Source: Aggregatilineales bacterium | GTDB taxonomy: Bacteria; Chloroflexota; Anaerolineae; Aggregatilineales; Phototrophicaceae | Direction: 5' to 3' | DNA: 64,000 bases | Assembly: GCA_030834905.1 (NCBI GenBank) | Contig: JAUQWZ010000034.1 | Span: 124,001-188,000, forward strand | Translations under genes and position numbers: made by a program | Shown here: positions 8,624 to 17,748 of the stretch, piece after piece | Position numbering within the stretch: the first letter of the stretch is position 1 | Layout of the letters: each line of letters opens with the position of its first letter | Notes under the pieces: model-generated | Database searches by the model: none | Told to the model about the DNA's origin: nothing | Seen by the model: the letters and a program-made list of their open reading frames with translations, nothing else

Positions 8624-8872
8624 ATGGAATCAACCCCGCCAATTGATGCTCAATTGCTCGAAATCCTGCGCTGCCCGGTCGCAGTTCATTACAAGGATCA
8701 TGGTGACGACCCCGGCAAGCTGGAATTGGTGAAGGGGACCTGGCTTGTGTGCGCCGACTCCGGCTACAAGTACCCCATCCACAACGGCATCCCGATCATG
8801 CTGGTGGACGTGGGCGCGAAGTGGAAAGACACTCCCCTAGAAGAACTGCCGATTCCAGCGCCCGCCGAATAA
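8624..8872 (+). CDS. Trm112/UPF0434 family protein
   Basis: An 82-residue protein matching the small Trm112 fold. The N-terminal LLEILRCPV and the C-terminal YKYPIHNGIPIMLVD are the family's landmarks. Usual zinc-ribbon members have paired CxxC motifs. Here only one cysteine is present in each half (LRCP and VCADSG), so the metal site may be reduced or lost. Trm112-like proteins activate methyltransferases in eukaryotes and archaea, while bacterial forms are mostly uncharacterised. It is monocistronic, with its own promoter and a strong terminator. Confidence 0.85.
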   Translation: MESTPPIDAQLLEILRCPVAVHYKDHGDDPGKLELVKGTWLVCADSGYKYPIHNGIPIMLVDVGAKWKDTPLEELPIPAPAE

Positions 8873-8908
8873 CCGTCACCCACGCCCGTCATAGTGAGAC
8901 GAGTTCAG

Positions 8909-8940
8909 GCGCAGCTTTGGCGAAAGCTGCGCTTTTTTTA
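8909..8940 (+). terminator. Intrinsic terminator after the Trm112-like gene
   Basis: A perfect 10-bp stem (8909-8918 with 8923-8932), a 4-base loop and a run of seven T from 8933. Confidence 0.92.
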
Positions 8941-8949
8941 GTATCTAAA

Positions 8950-8979
8950 TTGCTTTACGTTTCAAACTCACGTTATACT
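8950..8979 (+). promoter_or_regulatory. Promoter of the STAND-TPR ATPase gene
   Basis: TTGCTT at 8950-8955, an 18-bp spacer and TATACT at 8974-8979, about 50 bp upstream of the ATG at 9030. Confidence 0.6.
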
Positions 8980-9029
8980 GCCAATTAGACGAGAATGCGC
9001 GGCTTGTGCACAGATAGAGAAGGCACCGG

Positions 9030-11558
9030 ATGGCCGACTTTACCCCTCACGAAGCAGCAGCCCATGAAACACTTTCCCTACCGGTGATGCTGCCACAAAA
9101 ATTAATCGGTCGGGACGTTACACTGGCGCGAGTTTACTCGCAGTTGAAAGAAAACAAACCTGTCCTGATTTATGGCGCTGCGGGCATCGGCAAAACGGCG
9201 CTCGCGGGCACGCTGGGCAGCGCTTACAGCGAGCTTCCGGGCGGCGTCCTCTGGCTGAACGCGGGCGATGAGTCGCTGTCTGATCTGATCGTCCGCATCG
9301 GGCGTGCTTACGACAATCACGACGTTACCAGCAGCGATAACCCGCTGGCAATGGTTAACTCAGTGGCAACGCTCATCAGCCATAACAAGCCGTTGATCGT
9401 CCTGGACGGAGCATTCAGCGTTCAAACCGCCACCGATTTTCTGACGCGCTGCGCCAGCGGCGTGCCGGTGCTGCTCGTCCATGATGACGAACTGGACGGA
9501 CCCTGGACGGGGCTGCGGTTGGGCAAACTCGAACCCGATCAATCGGCGGCGCTGTTCAAGCTGGTCGCGGAAATCACCGACAACAGCCAGGATCAGGCGA
9601 TCAACCAACTGACGAATACGCTCAGTTTCATGCCATTTGCGCTGACGGTTGCGGCGGGCGCGGTGCGCGCGTCCAGGCAGCCCGTTTCCGAATTTACCGC
9701 CGCCCTGCCCCAGTCCGCCACCGCCTCGGTGACGCCGCAGCTTCTGGCGCTGACGGCGAGCTTCCGCGCCCTCAACAACGCCCTGCAAGGGCTGCTGCTG
9801 GTGCTGGGAGCAACCCACACCGGTTCGGCATCGGCGGAAATGATCGGTCTGATCGGCAACGCGCCGCAGGAATCGATCATCCAGGCGCTCAATCTGCTCG
9901 TCCATCGCCAGCTTGTGGAGCGCATTTACCGCTACGGCGAGCCATACTATCGCCTGCATCCAATCACGCACACGTTCGCGCAAAGCTGGCTGCGCGGCTC
10001 GCAGCGGCTCGAAGCGCTGCAGGACAAAGTCCGCGAATCGGTGCTGGAATACGCCCGCCAGTACAGCAGCGATGACAGCAGCGCCTATAACCATCTGGCA
10101 GCCGAGATGGATCTGATTGTCGCTACGGCGCGTCAGGCGGCGGAAAATGGCGACCGCGACACCGTCAATCAGCTCACGGCGGCGCTCATTCAGGCGGGCG
10201 ATTTCATCAACACGCGCGGCTACGTCTATGAACTGCTGACCATGCGCCGGTTGGCGGCTAGCTCCACCAGCGCCTTCCCGGCTTACAGCACTCCTCCAAG
10301 CCTTATTCCCCTTACCGAAGAATCGGACGCTGGCGATGAAGCACTGGAAGCAGTCGAAGAAGACGAGGCGCTAGATGATTTTGAGGACGACCTCGACGAC
10401 GATCTGCTCGCCGATTTTGATGAAACCGATGATGAACTGGACGATGAGGACGAGGAAGAAGATGAGGAGGAATCGGCTGACGAGGATCTGATCCCGCTGG
10501 ACACAGCCGAAACAGCCGAGTCGTCTGCATCTGAAACGAGCGAAATCGCCCGCCTGCGCGCGACTCTGGTTCAGGCGCGACAAGCCAGTGACCGGCGCCG
10601 TCAGGCGGAACTGCTGGTGTCCATCGCCCAGGTGCAGGAACAAAGCGGGATGGAGAACGAGGCAATCGCCACCTATGGCGAAGCCCTCACCCAGTATGAG
10701 AGCCTCAACGACACACCCGGAGCGCTGTCTACCCTACAGGCGCTGGCAAAACTCACCGCGCAAACCGACAACTCTCAGGCTGCCGTTCTGCACGCGACTC
10801 GCGGCGTGAGCCTCGCTGAAGAATATGGCAACGAGGTCAGCAAAATGCAGATGCTCATCATTCTTGGGGATGCGCGCCAGCAGCTTGGCGAAAGCGAACC
10901 CGCCGTCCGCGCCTATAACGACGCCCTCGAACTCGCGCGCAAAGCCGAAGACAGCCGCAGCGAAGCCATCCTGCTGTTCAAGATCGGATTCGCGCAGTTG
11001 GATGACGGCGATCCGATTGCGGCGGTAGGCACCTGGGAAGAAGCGCTGAAGCTGTTCCGCGCTCAGGACAGGCGCGATTATGAAGGACGGACGCTCGGCG
11101 GGCTGGGGACGGCATACGGAGAACTGGAACGCTGGAGCGAAGCCATCAATTTCCACACCTCAGCGCTGCACATTGCCCGCGAAGTGAAAGACAAGGACGA
11201 AGAGGCGCTCCAGCTTATCAGCCTGGGTTATGCCGCGGTGCAGGCAAAACAGTTAGCCGACGCCGTCCTGCGCTATCGTCAGGCGCTGCACCTCGCCTAC
11301 CAGAACAACGCCAAGGATAACGTCGTCAGCACAACCGTCGATCTGGCGCGCCTGCTGGTAGAAAGCCCGAAGCATCTCGACATTGCCGAACTGCTGGTCA
11401 ACGCCGCGTTCGCCTATGATCCGACCGACCGCGATCTGCGGCGGCTGAAGGAGCGCATTGAGGACGAACGCGAGGCGCTGGGAGACGACGCTTTGCAAAA
11501 GCCGGTCGCGGGAACTGCCCAGGAATACGCCGCCAACGCCTACACGCTGTTGGAATGA
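9030..11558 (+). CDS. STAND (NB-ARC-like) ATPase with acidic linker and C-terminal TPR array
   Basis: An 842-residue signal-transduction ATPase. Residues 20-300 form an NB-ARC-like NTPase: the entry LIGRD, a P-loop GAAGIGKTAL at 49-58, and PLIVLDGAF as the probable Walker B. A winged-helix-like region follows to about residue 350, with YRLHPITHTFAQSWL typical of the end of such modules. Residues 429-490 are a very acidic, low-complexity linker, almost all Asp and Glu. Residues 500-830 are repeated helix pairs of TPR type, such as AIATYGEALTQYESL, AVRAYNDALELARKA and AVLRYRQALHLAYQ. No effector domain (TIR, nuclease, protease) is visible, so it looks like a ligand-sensing scaffold or regulator. 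It is monocistronic. Confidence 0.88.
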   Translation: MADFTPHEAAAHETLSLPVMLPQKLIGRDVTLARVYSQLKENKPVLIYGAAGIGKTALAGTLGSAYSELPGGVLWLNAGDESLSDLIVRIGRAYDNHDVTSSDNPLAMVNSVATLISHNKPLIVLDGAFSVQTATDFLTRCASGVPVLLVHDDELDGPWTGLRLGKLEPDQSAALFKLVAEITDNSQDQAINQLTNTLSFMPFALTVAAGAVRASRQPVSEFTAALPQSATASVTPQLLALTASFRALNNALQGLLLVLGATHTGSASAEMIGLIGNAPQESIIQALNLLVHRQLVERIYRYGEPYYRLHPITHTFAQSWLRGSQRLEALQDKVRESVLEYARQYSSDDSSAYNHLAAEMDLIVATARQAAENGDRDTVNQLTAALIQAGDFINTRGYVYELLTMRRLAASSTSAFPAYSTPPSLIPLTEESDAGDEALEAVEEDEALDDFEDDLDDDLLADFDETDDELDDEDEEEDEEESADEDLIPLDTAETAESSASETSEIARLRATLVQARQASDRRRQAELLVSIAQVQEQSGMENEAIATYGEALTQYESLNDTPGALSTLQALAKLTAQTDNSQAAVLHATRGVSLAEEYGNEVSKMQMLIILGDARQQLGESEPAVRAYNDALELARKAEDSRSEAILLFKIGFAQLDDGDPIAAVGTWEEALKLFRAQDRRDYEGRTLGGLGTAYGELERWSEAINFHTSALHIAREVKDKDEEALQLISLGYAAVQAKQLADAVLRYRQALHLAYQNNAKDNVVSTTVDLARLLVESPKHLDIAELLVNAAFAYDPTDRDLRRLKERIEDEREALGDDALQKPVAGTAQEYAANAYTLLE

Positions 11559-11599
11559 CAGAGACAGTTTAAAGATAAAAGTTGAAAGTAGAAAGATTA

Positions 11600-11642
11600 A
11601 AGTAGAAAGTCAGGATATATGGCATTATCTGACTTTCTACTT
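11600..11642. repeat. Inverted repeat, GAAAGT/AAGT family, between convergent genes
   Basis: A perfect 14-bp stem (11600-11613 with 11629-11642) with a 15-base loop, between the ends of the STAND gene and the histidine kinase gene. The upstream flank 11578-11600 repeats the same AAAGT units. It probably acts as a bidirectional terminator or mRNA 3' hairpin. Confidence 0.75.
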
Positions 11643-11666
11643 TCCACTTGTCACTACTCTTTGTCA

Positions 11667-13280
11667 CTACTCTATCGGCACCCAGAAGCCAAAACGGCTG
11701 CCGACGCCAACTTCACTTTCAACCCACACTTCGCCGTTGTGGCGCTCAATGATCGTCTTGACGAGGCTCAATCCCAGACCGCGCCCCTCGGCATGTTCGC
11801 CGTCTTCCTGCCGGACACGATAGAACGACTCAAACACGCGCGGCAGCGCCTGACGCGGGATGCCGATTCCATTGTCTTCGACGATAAAATGAAGCTGCCC
11901 GGTCTGAATGTATGAACGCACCGTAATGCGCCCGCCCACCGGCGTATATTTCACCGCGTTGCTGATCAGATTTTCCATGGCTTCGCGCACCAGCAGCGGA
12001 TTGACGACCACGCCCGGCAGGTTATCCAGCGACAGCTTCACTTCCAGGTGCTGCTGCTTGCTGTCCACCAGCGGACGGACGTTGTTCAGCACCACCTGCG
12101 CCAGATCGAGCACGTCGATCTGCTCGTGCAGTTCAAGCGGTGAATTGCGGATTTGCTCCACCCGCAGCAGATCATCCAGCAGCGTCTTCATGCGCTCGGT
12201 CGAGCGCTGAATGACGTTCAGATAATCGCGAACTACCGATTCTTCGGGTGTTTCGAGCGCGATCAGGCTGCAATAGCCGACAATCAGCGCCAGCGGGCTG
12301 CGCAGATCGTGAGACGCCATTTGCAGCATTTCATCCTTAAAGCGGTTGAGATCGCGCAGCGTGGTAATGTCACGCATCACGACGACGTAGCCAGCGGGCG
12401 CGGGATAGGTCGCGCTTTCCTGCGAGTTTTCCCAGGCGGAAATCGCCACCAGATAGTCACGGCGCTGCTGTTCCGAGCGCGTTTCAAACGATATGGACTG
12501 CCCGGTCTTAATCGGGTTTTCCACCGTCTCGTAAATCATATAGAGGACGCTGTCGTGATGCAGGAACTCCCGCAGTTCGCGCCCGACGACGCTGTCCTGG
12601 GTCGCGCCATTTTCCAGCAGTCGCGCCGCCGCCTCATTGGCGATCAGCAGCCGCCCCTCTTCGTCCAGCACCAGCAGCAGATCGGGCATGGCGTGCAGGA
12701 TAGCTTCCAACTGGCGCTGCTGGCGGTGCATGGTGTTGAACAGATGAGCGTTGCGGATGGCAACTGTCGCCTGGTTGGCGATGATGGTCAGCAGCCGAAG
12801 CTGGGTATCACTGAAGTGACACGGCGCAGAATGGAGCAGTGTCAGGACGCCGAGCACCGAGTCATTGTAAAGAAACGGCACGCACAGCGCCGAACGCGCT
12901 CCCGAAGTGCTGTCCGGGAAGATGTGCCAGCGCTCATCCTGTTCGGTATCCTCAATCACCGCGCCCTGTTTGTGGCGAACCACCCAACCCGCCAAGCCCC
13001 GATCCAGCACCCGGCGCGCGAAATGCAGCGACTGTTCCTGATCGTAGCGCTGCACCTTGCTGGAGCCATTGGTATGCTTGATGAAAACCTGATTCCATTC
13101 TTCGGTGTGATCTGGATGCAGCAGCAGGCTTGCCTTCTCCGCGCCCAGAGATCGGACGGTCAACTGGATCACACGCTCCAACAATCGATCCCGGTCGAGC
13201 ATCGTGAGAAGCTGCGAGGTTTCGGCGAGCAAATCAAGGTCTTCGATGGACGGTGGTTGTTGAAGATCAGGGCGCATCAT
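11667..13280 (-). CDS. GAF-PAS sensor histidine kinase
   Basis: A 537-residue soluble histidine kinase. The order is a GAF domain (about 20-180), a PAS domain (about 190-305) and a HisKA dimerisation domain with the phospho-acceptor His324 in MASHDLRSPLALIVGY. A HATPase_c domain follows, with NLISNAVKYTP (N box), VEDNGIGIP (G1) and GRGLGLSLVKTI (G2). No transmembrane helix is predicted, so it senses a cytoplasmic or diffusible signal. No response regulator is adjacent, so it is an orphan kinase whose partner lies elsewhere. The 3' end abuts the inverted repeat at 11600-11642. Confidence 0.93.
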   Translation of the reverse strand: MMRPDLQQPPSIEDLDLLAETSQLLTMLDRDRLLERVIQLTVRSLGAEKASLLLHPDHTEEWNQVFIKHTNGSSKVQRYDQEQSLHFARRVLDRGLAGWVVRHKQGAVIEDTEQDERWHIFPDSTSGARSALCVPFLYNDSVLGVLTLLHSAPCHFSDTQLRLLTIIANQATVAIRNAHLFNTMHRQQRQLEAILHAMPDLLLVLDEEGRLLIANEAAARLLENGATQDSVVGRELREFLHHDSVLYMIYETVENPIKTGQSISFETRSEQQRRDYLVAISAWENSQESATYPAPAGYVVVMRDITTLRDLNRFKDEMLQMASHDLRSPLALIVGYCSLIALETPEESVVRDYLNVIQRSTERMKTLLDDLLRVEQIRNSPLELHEQIDVLDLAQVVLNNVRPLVDSKQQHLEVKLSLDNLPGVVVNPLLVREAMENLISNAVKYTPVGGRITVRSYIQTGQLHFIVEDNGIGIPRQALPRVFESFYRVRQEDGEHAEGRGLGLSLVKTIIERHNGEVWVESEVGVGSRFGFWVPIE

Positions 13281-13432
13281 GTCATTTTTCGCTACTACGG
13301 CACAATTCTCGCGATATTACCAGTGAAACACAGGGCGCGCGCAGACACAAGGGGATGTTTTCCTGAAAATGTTAATTTGGGCGGCGCAGGCGCTCAATAC
13401 GCCGCCCATCTGATAGGTCGCAGCGGGCGGCG

Positions 13433-14431
13433 CTAAAGGGTCGCCGGGCTGCTCAACAGCCCCGTCAGCAGGCTCACGCAGGCTTCGACATCGCCCGTGT
13501 CCACCGTCTCGCTGGGGGTATGCACAAAGCGGCAGGGAATGGAGATACAGCCGCTGGGCACCCCTGCCCGCGTCGTCTGAATACCCGCCGCGTCAGTCGT
13601 GCCGAGCGTCAGCAGTTCCAACTGGTAGGGAATACCATCCTGCTCTGCCCGCGCGATCATCCAGTCGCGGACGGCGGGCGGCACGACATGCCCGGTGTCA
13701 TGCAGCTTGATGGCTGCCCCACCGCCCAGTTTTACTTCATTCTTCTCATTCCTGATCAGGTCGCCGGTCGGGGTCACGTCGAGGGCAATCGCCACGTCGG
13801 GGTCAATGCTGAACGCCGCCGGACGCGCGCCGCGGATGCCGACTTCTTCCTGTACCGTGAAGGCGAAATAAACCTCGTTGGGCGTCTGTTTGTTCAGGCG
13901 GCGCATGGTTTCAATCGCCACCACGCAGCCGATCCGGTCATCCATCGATTTGGCAATCAGGCGGCTGCCACGTGCTTCCATTGGTCGCCAGAACACCGCC
14001 GGGCTGCCGGGTTTTACGCTGCCGTTGCCGCTGCCATCGCTCACGTCGATATAGAAGGCGTCAAATTCGGGCGCGGCTGTCCTGCCAGCGCCGAAATAAT
14101 CGGGCGCGCCGATGACGCCAACCGTACCATCTTCAAAACGCACCCGCGTGCCCAGCAGCGCCGTGTTCAGCAGCCCACCCACCGGCGAAAAGCGCACGTA
14201 GCCGCTTTTTGGCTCGGTGAAGGTCGCCATGATGCCAATTTCGTCCATGTGGGCGGCGATCATGACTTTTGTGCCGCCGCTGCCGACGCGGCAGATGAGG
14301 TTGCCCAGTGGATCGATCATCACGTCGTCGGCGTACTGCTCCACTTCGGCGCGAATCAAATCGCGCACCTGATACTCAAAGCCGGAAGGACCCCAGGCTT
14401 CGACCAGTTTTCTGATCAGTTCTTTCACCAT
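13433..14431 (-). CDS. M42 family metallo-aminopeptidase (third of three)
   Basis: A 332-residue M42 (TET/FrvX-type) aminopeptidase that removes N-terminal residues from peptides in large tetrahedral shells. Binuclear metal ligands and catalytic residues are visible in AAHMDEIGIM, KSMDDRIGC, TVQEEVGIRG, ALDVTPT and CISIPCRFVHTPSE. The length matches the family. It lies 28 bp downstream of the small unknown gene at 14460 and ends the M42 operon. Confidence 0.93.
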   Translation of the reverse strand: MVKELIRKLVEAWGPSGFEYQVRDLIRAEVEQYADDVMIDPLGNLICRVGSGGTKVMIAAHMDEIGIMATFTEPKSGYVRFSPVGGLLNTALLGTRVRFEDGTVGVIGAPDYFGAGRTAAPEFDAFYIDVSDGSGNGSVKPGSPAVFWRPMEARGSRLIAKSMDDRIGCVVAIETMRRLNKQTPNEVYFAFTVQEEVGIRGARPAAFSIDPDVAIALDVTPTGDLIRNEKNEVKLGGGAAIKLHDTGHVVPPAVRDWMIARAEQDGIPYQLELLTLGTTDAAGIQTTRAGVPSGCISIPCRFVHTPSETVDTGDVEACVSLLTGLLSSPATL

Positions 14432-14459
14432 TCACTCCAGACGCTGTCCCACATCGCGA

Positions 14460-14936
14460 TTATGATTTCTTCTTCGGCGGCTTGATCAATTGATCCAGAA
14501 AATCGTCCCGCAGCATATCCACGAGGCTATTCATCTCGTTGGAGTTGGACAGCAGCGGCTCATCTACCGGCATGATGTCGTCCAAAGCCGTCAGACCTTC
14601 ATCCAGAAAGTCGTCGTCAGTCAGATCGGCAAATGTATTTTCATACACCCGCTGATTACCGGATTTCACACCCTGAAGCAGAGTCACAATCGCGGTAATT
14701 TCGCTGAACGAACCCAGGTGATGGATGACAGTTTTTCCATTCAGGTCAACCGCGACTGCCCGTTCCTCATCAGGCGAGTGCAGGATGAGGAAATTGCCCT
14801 GGCGGTAAGAATCCGACGCGCCCTGTTCGGCTTCCTTGATCGCTTCCAGTTCCTCCGGTGACACATCCTCTGGTGGAATTAGTTCGAGCCGTCTTGGCTT
14901 TTGCGGCATGGGCTGCCTGATCGGTTTTTTCTTCAT
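14460..14936 (-). CDS. Uncharacterised acidic protein in the M42 operon
   Basis: A 158-residue protein that I do not recognise. A basic, proline-rich N-terminus (MKKKPIRQPMPQKPRRL) is followed by a compact middle region with alternating beta-like strands (residues 45-100) and an Asp/Leu-rich C-terminal helix region ending LIKPPKKKS. The ATG at 14936 is preferred over the in-frame TTG at 14951, because a GGGAG ribosome-binding site lies 9 bp before the ATG. It sits between two M42 genes, so it may be an accessory or tethering protein of those peptidases. That is inference from context only. Confidence 0.75.
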   Translation of the reverse strand: MKKKPIRQPMPQKPRRLELIPPEDVSPEELEAIKEAEQGASDSYRQGNFLILHSPDEERAVAVDLNGKTVIHHLGSFSEITAIVTLLQGVKSGNQRVYENTFADLTDDDFLDEGLTALDDIMPVDEPLLSNSNEMNSLVDMLRDDFLDQLIKPPKKKS

Positions 14937-14940
14937 CGGC

Positions 14941-15984
14941 TTAGCTCCCAATAACGTCCGATGTCAAACGAGCGAGGGCGGCTTTCAATAGCCGCAGCGT
15001 GTTGTCGTAATCGTCGCGATGCAGGTACGCCGTCGGGCTGTGGATATAGCGGCAGGGCAGCGAGATGACCGCCGTCGGCACGCCGCCGTTGGCGACGTGG
15101 ATCGCCCCGCCGTCGGTTCCGCCGCCCGGCAGCGTCTTGTACTGGTAGGGGATACCCTCGGCTTCGGCGGTTTCGCGCAGAAACGCCACCAGACTGGGAT
15201 TGACGATCAGGCTGCGATCCATCAGCGTCAGCGCCGGACCGCCCAACACACGGCAGGCAGGATTTGGCGTCTCTTCGTCGTCCGGCTCGGCGGTTGGGTT
15301 CGGCAGGTCGTGCGCCGTCGTGCCTTCCAGCACCAGCGCCAACTGCGGCTGAAGCGACTGCGCCGCCACCTGTGCGCCGCGCAGCCCGACTTCTTCCTGA
15401 ACGGTGAAGGCTGCCAGCACATCGACCGGATACGGCTCATCCCGAAGCAGATCGATCAACAGCGAGCAGCCCGCGCGGTCGTCAAACGCCTTGCCGCGCA
15501 TCATGGACTCGCCCACATCCATATACTGGCTGTCAAAGGCGATGCGCTCGCCGCGCTTGACCCTGGCTGAGGCTTCGTCCTTGCTGGTCGCGCCGATGTC
15601 GATCCGCAGATTGCTCATCTTGACGACATTCTGATCATTGTTTTTGTGGATCGGCGTCCAGGTAATCACGCCCGGAACAAGGCTGCTGCCCACCTTCACT
15701 CGCAAACCCGGCAGTATGCGGTCGTCAATGCCGCCGATACTGGTGAAGCGGATCAGTCCATCGGCTTCAAAGCCCATGACCATAAAGCCAACTTCGTCCA
15801 TATGGGCGGCGATCATCACCTTAAGCGGGTGCTGACCTGTCCCCGCTTTGAGCGCCGTCACGCTGCCCATCGGGTCGATGCGAACGTTGGTTACATGCTC
15901 GCCAATCGCATCCAGCACGATCCTGCGAACGGCGTCTTCGCTGCCGGAAACGCCAACTGCTTCCGAAAGTTCCTTCAGATACAT
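14941..15984 (-). CDS. M42 family metallo-aminopeptidase (second of three)
   Basis: A 347-residue M42 peptidase. Metal and catalytic motifs are AAHMDEVGFM, KAFDDRAGC, TVQEEVGLRG and SLPCRYIHSPTA. The usual Asp of the fourth motif (ALD in the neighbouring copies) is replaced by LEGTTAHD. This pattern is typical of another M42 subgroup and may tune specificity. It starts 1 bp after the stop of the first M42 gene, so translation is probably coupled. It carries a short insertion (residues about 228-245, acidic) absent from the copy at 13433. Confidence 0.93.
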   Translation of the reverse strand: MYLKELSEAVGVSGSEDAVRRIVLDAIGEHVTNVRIDPMGSVTALKAGTGQHPLKVMIAAHMDEVGFMVMGFEADGLIRFTSIGGIDDRILPGLRVKVGSSLVPGVITWTPIHKNNDQNVVKMSNLRIDIGATSKDEASARVKRGERIAFDSQYMDVGESMMRGKAFDDRAGCSLLIDLLRDEPYPVDVLAAFTVQEEVGLRGAQVAAQSLQPQLALVLEGTTAHDLPNPTAEPDDEETPNPACRVLGGPALTLMDRSLIVNPSLVAFLRETAEAEGIPYQYKTLPGGGTDGGAIHVANGGVPTAVISLPCRYIHSPTAYLHRDDYDNTLRLLKAALARLTSDVIGS

Positions 15985-15985
15985 C

Positions 15986-17068
15986 TTAGGTTACCTCAAC
16001 CGGCTGCGCCTGATCCCATTCAATCGCCGCCAAAAAGTCAGCGTCGAGATCGGCGATAAAGTGCGCCAGCAACCGACCACAACGTTCAATATCACGGATA
16101 TCCGCCGTTTCAACCGGAGAGTGCATGTTGCGAATCGGCACTTCCAGCAGCGCCGTTGGCACGCCTTCGAGGGCTACCTGAATCGCCCAGGCATCGGTGC
16201 CGCTGTTGCCCGGCAGCAGGTCATCCTGGAGCTTGATCTCATGCTGCTTTGCCGTCTCGCGGATTTTGTCGTACAGCCGGACGTGGAAATTGGGACCCAC
16301 CCCAATTCCGGGACCGCCGTCCATTTCCAGCGCCGAGTCCGCGTCCACGCCCGATTGGGGCGCGAACGCCACGTCCAAAGCAATCGCGATATCCGGCTTG
16401 ACGGCGTATGCTGCCGTCTTCGCGCCCAGCAAACCGGTTTCTTCCTGCACCGTCGCGGCAGCATATACATCCCAGGAATGGCGCATGGCTTGAAGCTCGT
16501 GCAGGCAGAACGTCACCGCCGCCACGCAGGCGCGGTCGTCCATGGCTTTGCCCGCGACCTTCGTGCCCTGAAGCTCCAGCATCGGCACATCCAGAGTGAT
16601 CAAATCGCCAACCCGAACCAGTTCCGCCACGCGCTCGGCGGGCAGCCCGACATCGATCACCAGTTCCTTAAAGGCTGGATATTTCTGGCGGGCGCTGGTC
16701 GTCAGCAGGTGCGGCGGCTTAGCGGCAACGATGCCGGGCAGCATCTCGCGCCCGTGAACCATCACCGGCTGCGCCAGCATGACGCGGTTATCCACGCCGC
16801 TGATGCGGTGAACGAACAGAAATCCGTCCACGACCGCGTTCACCATCATGCCGATCTCGTCCATGTGCGCCGCCAGCATAATCCGGCGCGGCGGATCAAC
16901 CGGCTGGGTCGCTCGCTTGATGGCGATCAGACTGCCGAGCTTGTCCTGTTCCATGCTGTCGGTCAGGTCAGCCCAGGCAGCCCGAATGATCTCGCGAATC
17001 GGCGCTTCGTGACCGGATGGCGCGTGCGCCTCGACCAGCGCGCGCAAATGTGCCTTTATGTCGAACAC
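15986..17068 (-). CDS. M42 family metallo-aminopeptidase (first of three)
   Basis: A 360-residue M42 peptidase with AAHMDEIGMM, KAMDDRACV, TVQEETGLLG, ALDVAFAPQ and VPIRNMHSPVE. The three M42 proteins differ along their whole length, so these are old paralogues rather than a recent tandem duplication. The gene is 19 bp downstream of the Thr/Pro-rich membrane protein gene and 1 bp upstream of the next M42 gene. In archaea, M42 paralogues of different specificity form mixed TET particles. A hetero-oligomer is possible here. Confidence 0.93.
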   Translation of the reverse strand: MFDIKAHLRALVEAHAPSGHEAPIREIIRAAWADLTDSMEQDKLGSLIAIKRATQPVDPPRRIMLAAHMDEIGMMVNAVVDGFLFVHRISGVDNRVMLAQPVMVHGREMLPGIVAAKPPHLLTTSARQKYPAFKELVIDVGLPAERVAELVRVGDLITLDVPMLELQGTKVAGKAMDDRACVAAVTFCLHELQAMRHSWDVYAAATVQEETGLLGAKTAAYAVKPDIAIALDVAFAPQSGVDADSALEMDGGPGIGVGPNFHVRLYDKIRETAKQHEIKLQDDLLPGNSGTDAWAIQVALEGVPTALLEVPIRNMHSPVETADIRDIERCGRLLAHFIADLDADFLAAIEWDQAQPVEVT

Positions 17069-17087
17069 CTATAAAACCTCCACGTCG

Positions 17088-17681
17088 TTACGATCCCGGC
17101 GGGATCACGGTTTCGCTGGGTGACAGCGCCTCGCCGCCTACAGTTGGCTCCTGAGTCGGCGGGCATCCACTAGGCGGCGGCGCGGGATCAAACGGGCAGG
17201 CGTCGAAGTTATCCGCCACGCCGTCGCCATCGCTGTCTGGGATAGGAATCTCGGTAGGCGGAGGAATCTCGGTATCAATCGGTATCGGAGTCGGCGGCGT
17301 GGTTGGCGGCGGCGGCTGCGTGGGTGGCAGCGTCAGCGTCGGCGCGAAAGTCGATGTCGGGAAAATGAAGTCGGTTGCCGTTGCCGGCAGGAAGGTCGCG
17401 GTAATAAACCGTGTTGGCGCGACGAAGGTGAAAAACTGCCCCGGCGTATTCACAAGCGTGCCGAGTGGGGTAATACTGGGAAGCTGGATGCGGGTCGCGG
17501 TCACGACGGTGCGGGTCGTCAGCACAGCCGGGGTTGTCGCGGTAATCGGGCGTGTTCGCGGCGGAGCCGATCCCCAGAGCAAAATCCCGGCGCAGTAAAA
17601 GGGCAAAGTCGCAAGGATGATGATAAACAGCACAATGCGAAGATTGCGCCGCCGCCGTTCAATCGCTTCCAGTTGATCCAT
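17088..17681 (-). CDS. Membrane-anchored Thr/Pro-rich protein with a thrombospondin type 3-like repeat
   Basis: A 197-residue protein starting MDQLEAIERRRRNLR. A single transmembrane helix (residues 16-40, LFIIILATLPFYCAG) is preceded by a basic cytoplasmic end, and the rest is predicted outside. Residues 45-150 are Thr/Pro-rich and low complexity (TLPPTQPPPPTTPPTP). The segment DSDGDGVADNFDACPFDP near 158-176 is a thrombospondin type 3 calcium-binding repeat. The upstream in-frame Met at 17771 lies inside the inverted repeat region and lacks support, so the ATG at 17681 was chosen. It is probably a surface or stalk protein, first in the M42 transcription unit. Confidence 0.8.
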   Translation of the reverse strand: MDQLEAIERRRRNLRIVLFIIILATLPFYCAGILLWGSAPPRTRPITATTPAVLTTRTVVTATRIQLPSITPLGTLVNTPGQFFTFVAPTRFITATFLPATATDFIFPTSTFAPTLTLPPTQPPPPTTPPTPIPIDTEIPPPTEIPIPDSDGDGVADNFDACPFDPAPPPSGCPPTQEPTVGGEALSPSETVIPPGS

Positions 17682-17748
17682 CGTCTTCAAACTCCCACCA
17701 CCGCACCGCTGGAAATGATACCACACAGCGCGCGGAGCGCAGTAAGAG

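Noticed and set aside
12153..13436. Long plus-strand frame of 427 codons
   Set aside because: It is antisense to a clear GAF-PAS histidine kinase; composition is Arg/Gln/His-rich, typical of a shadow frame in GC-rich DNA.
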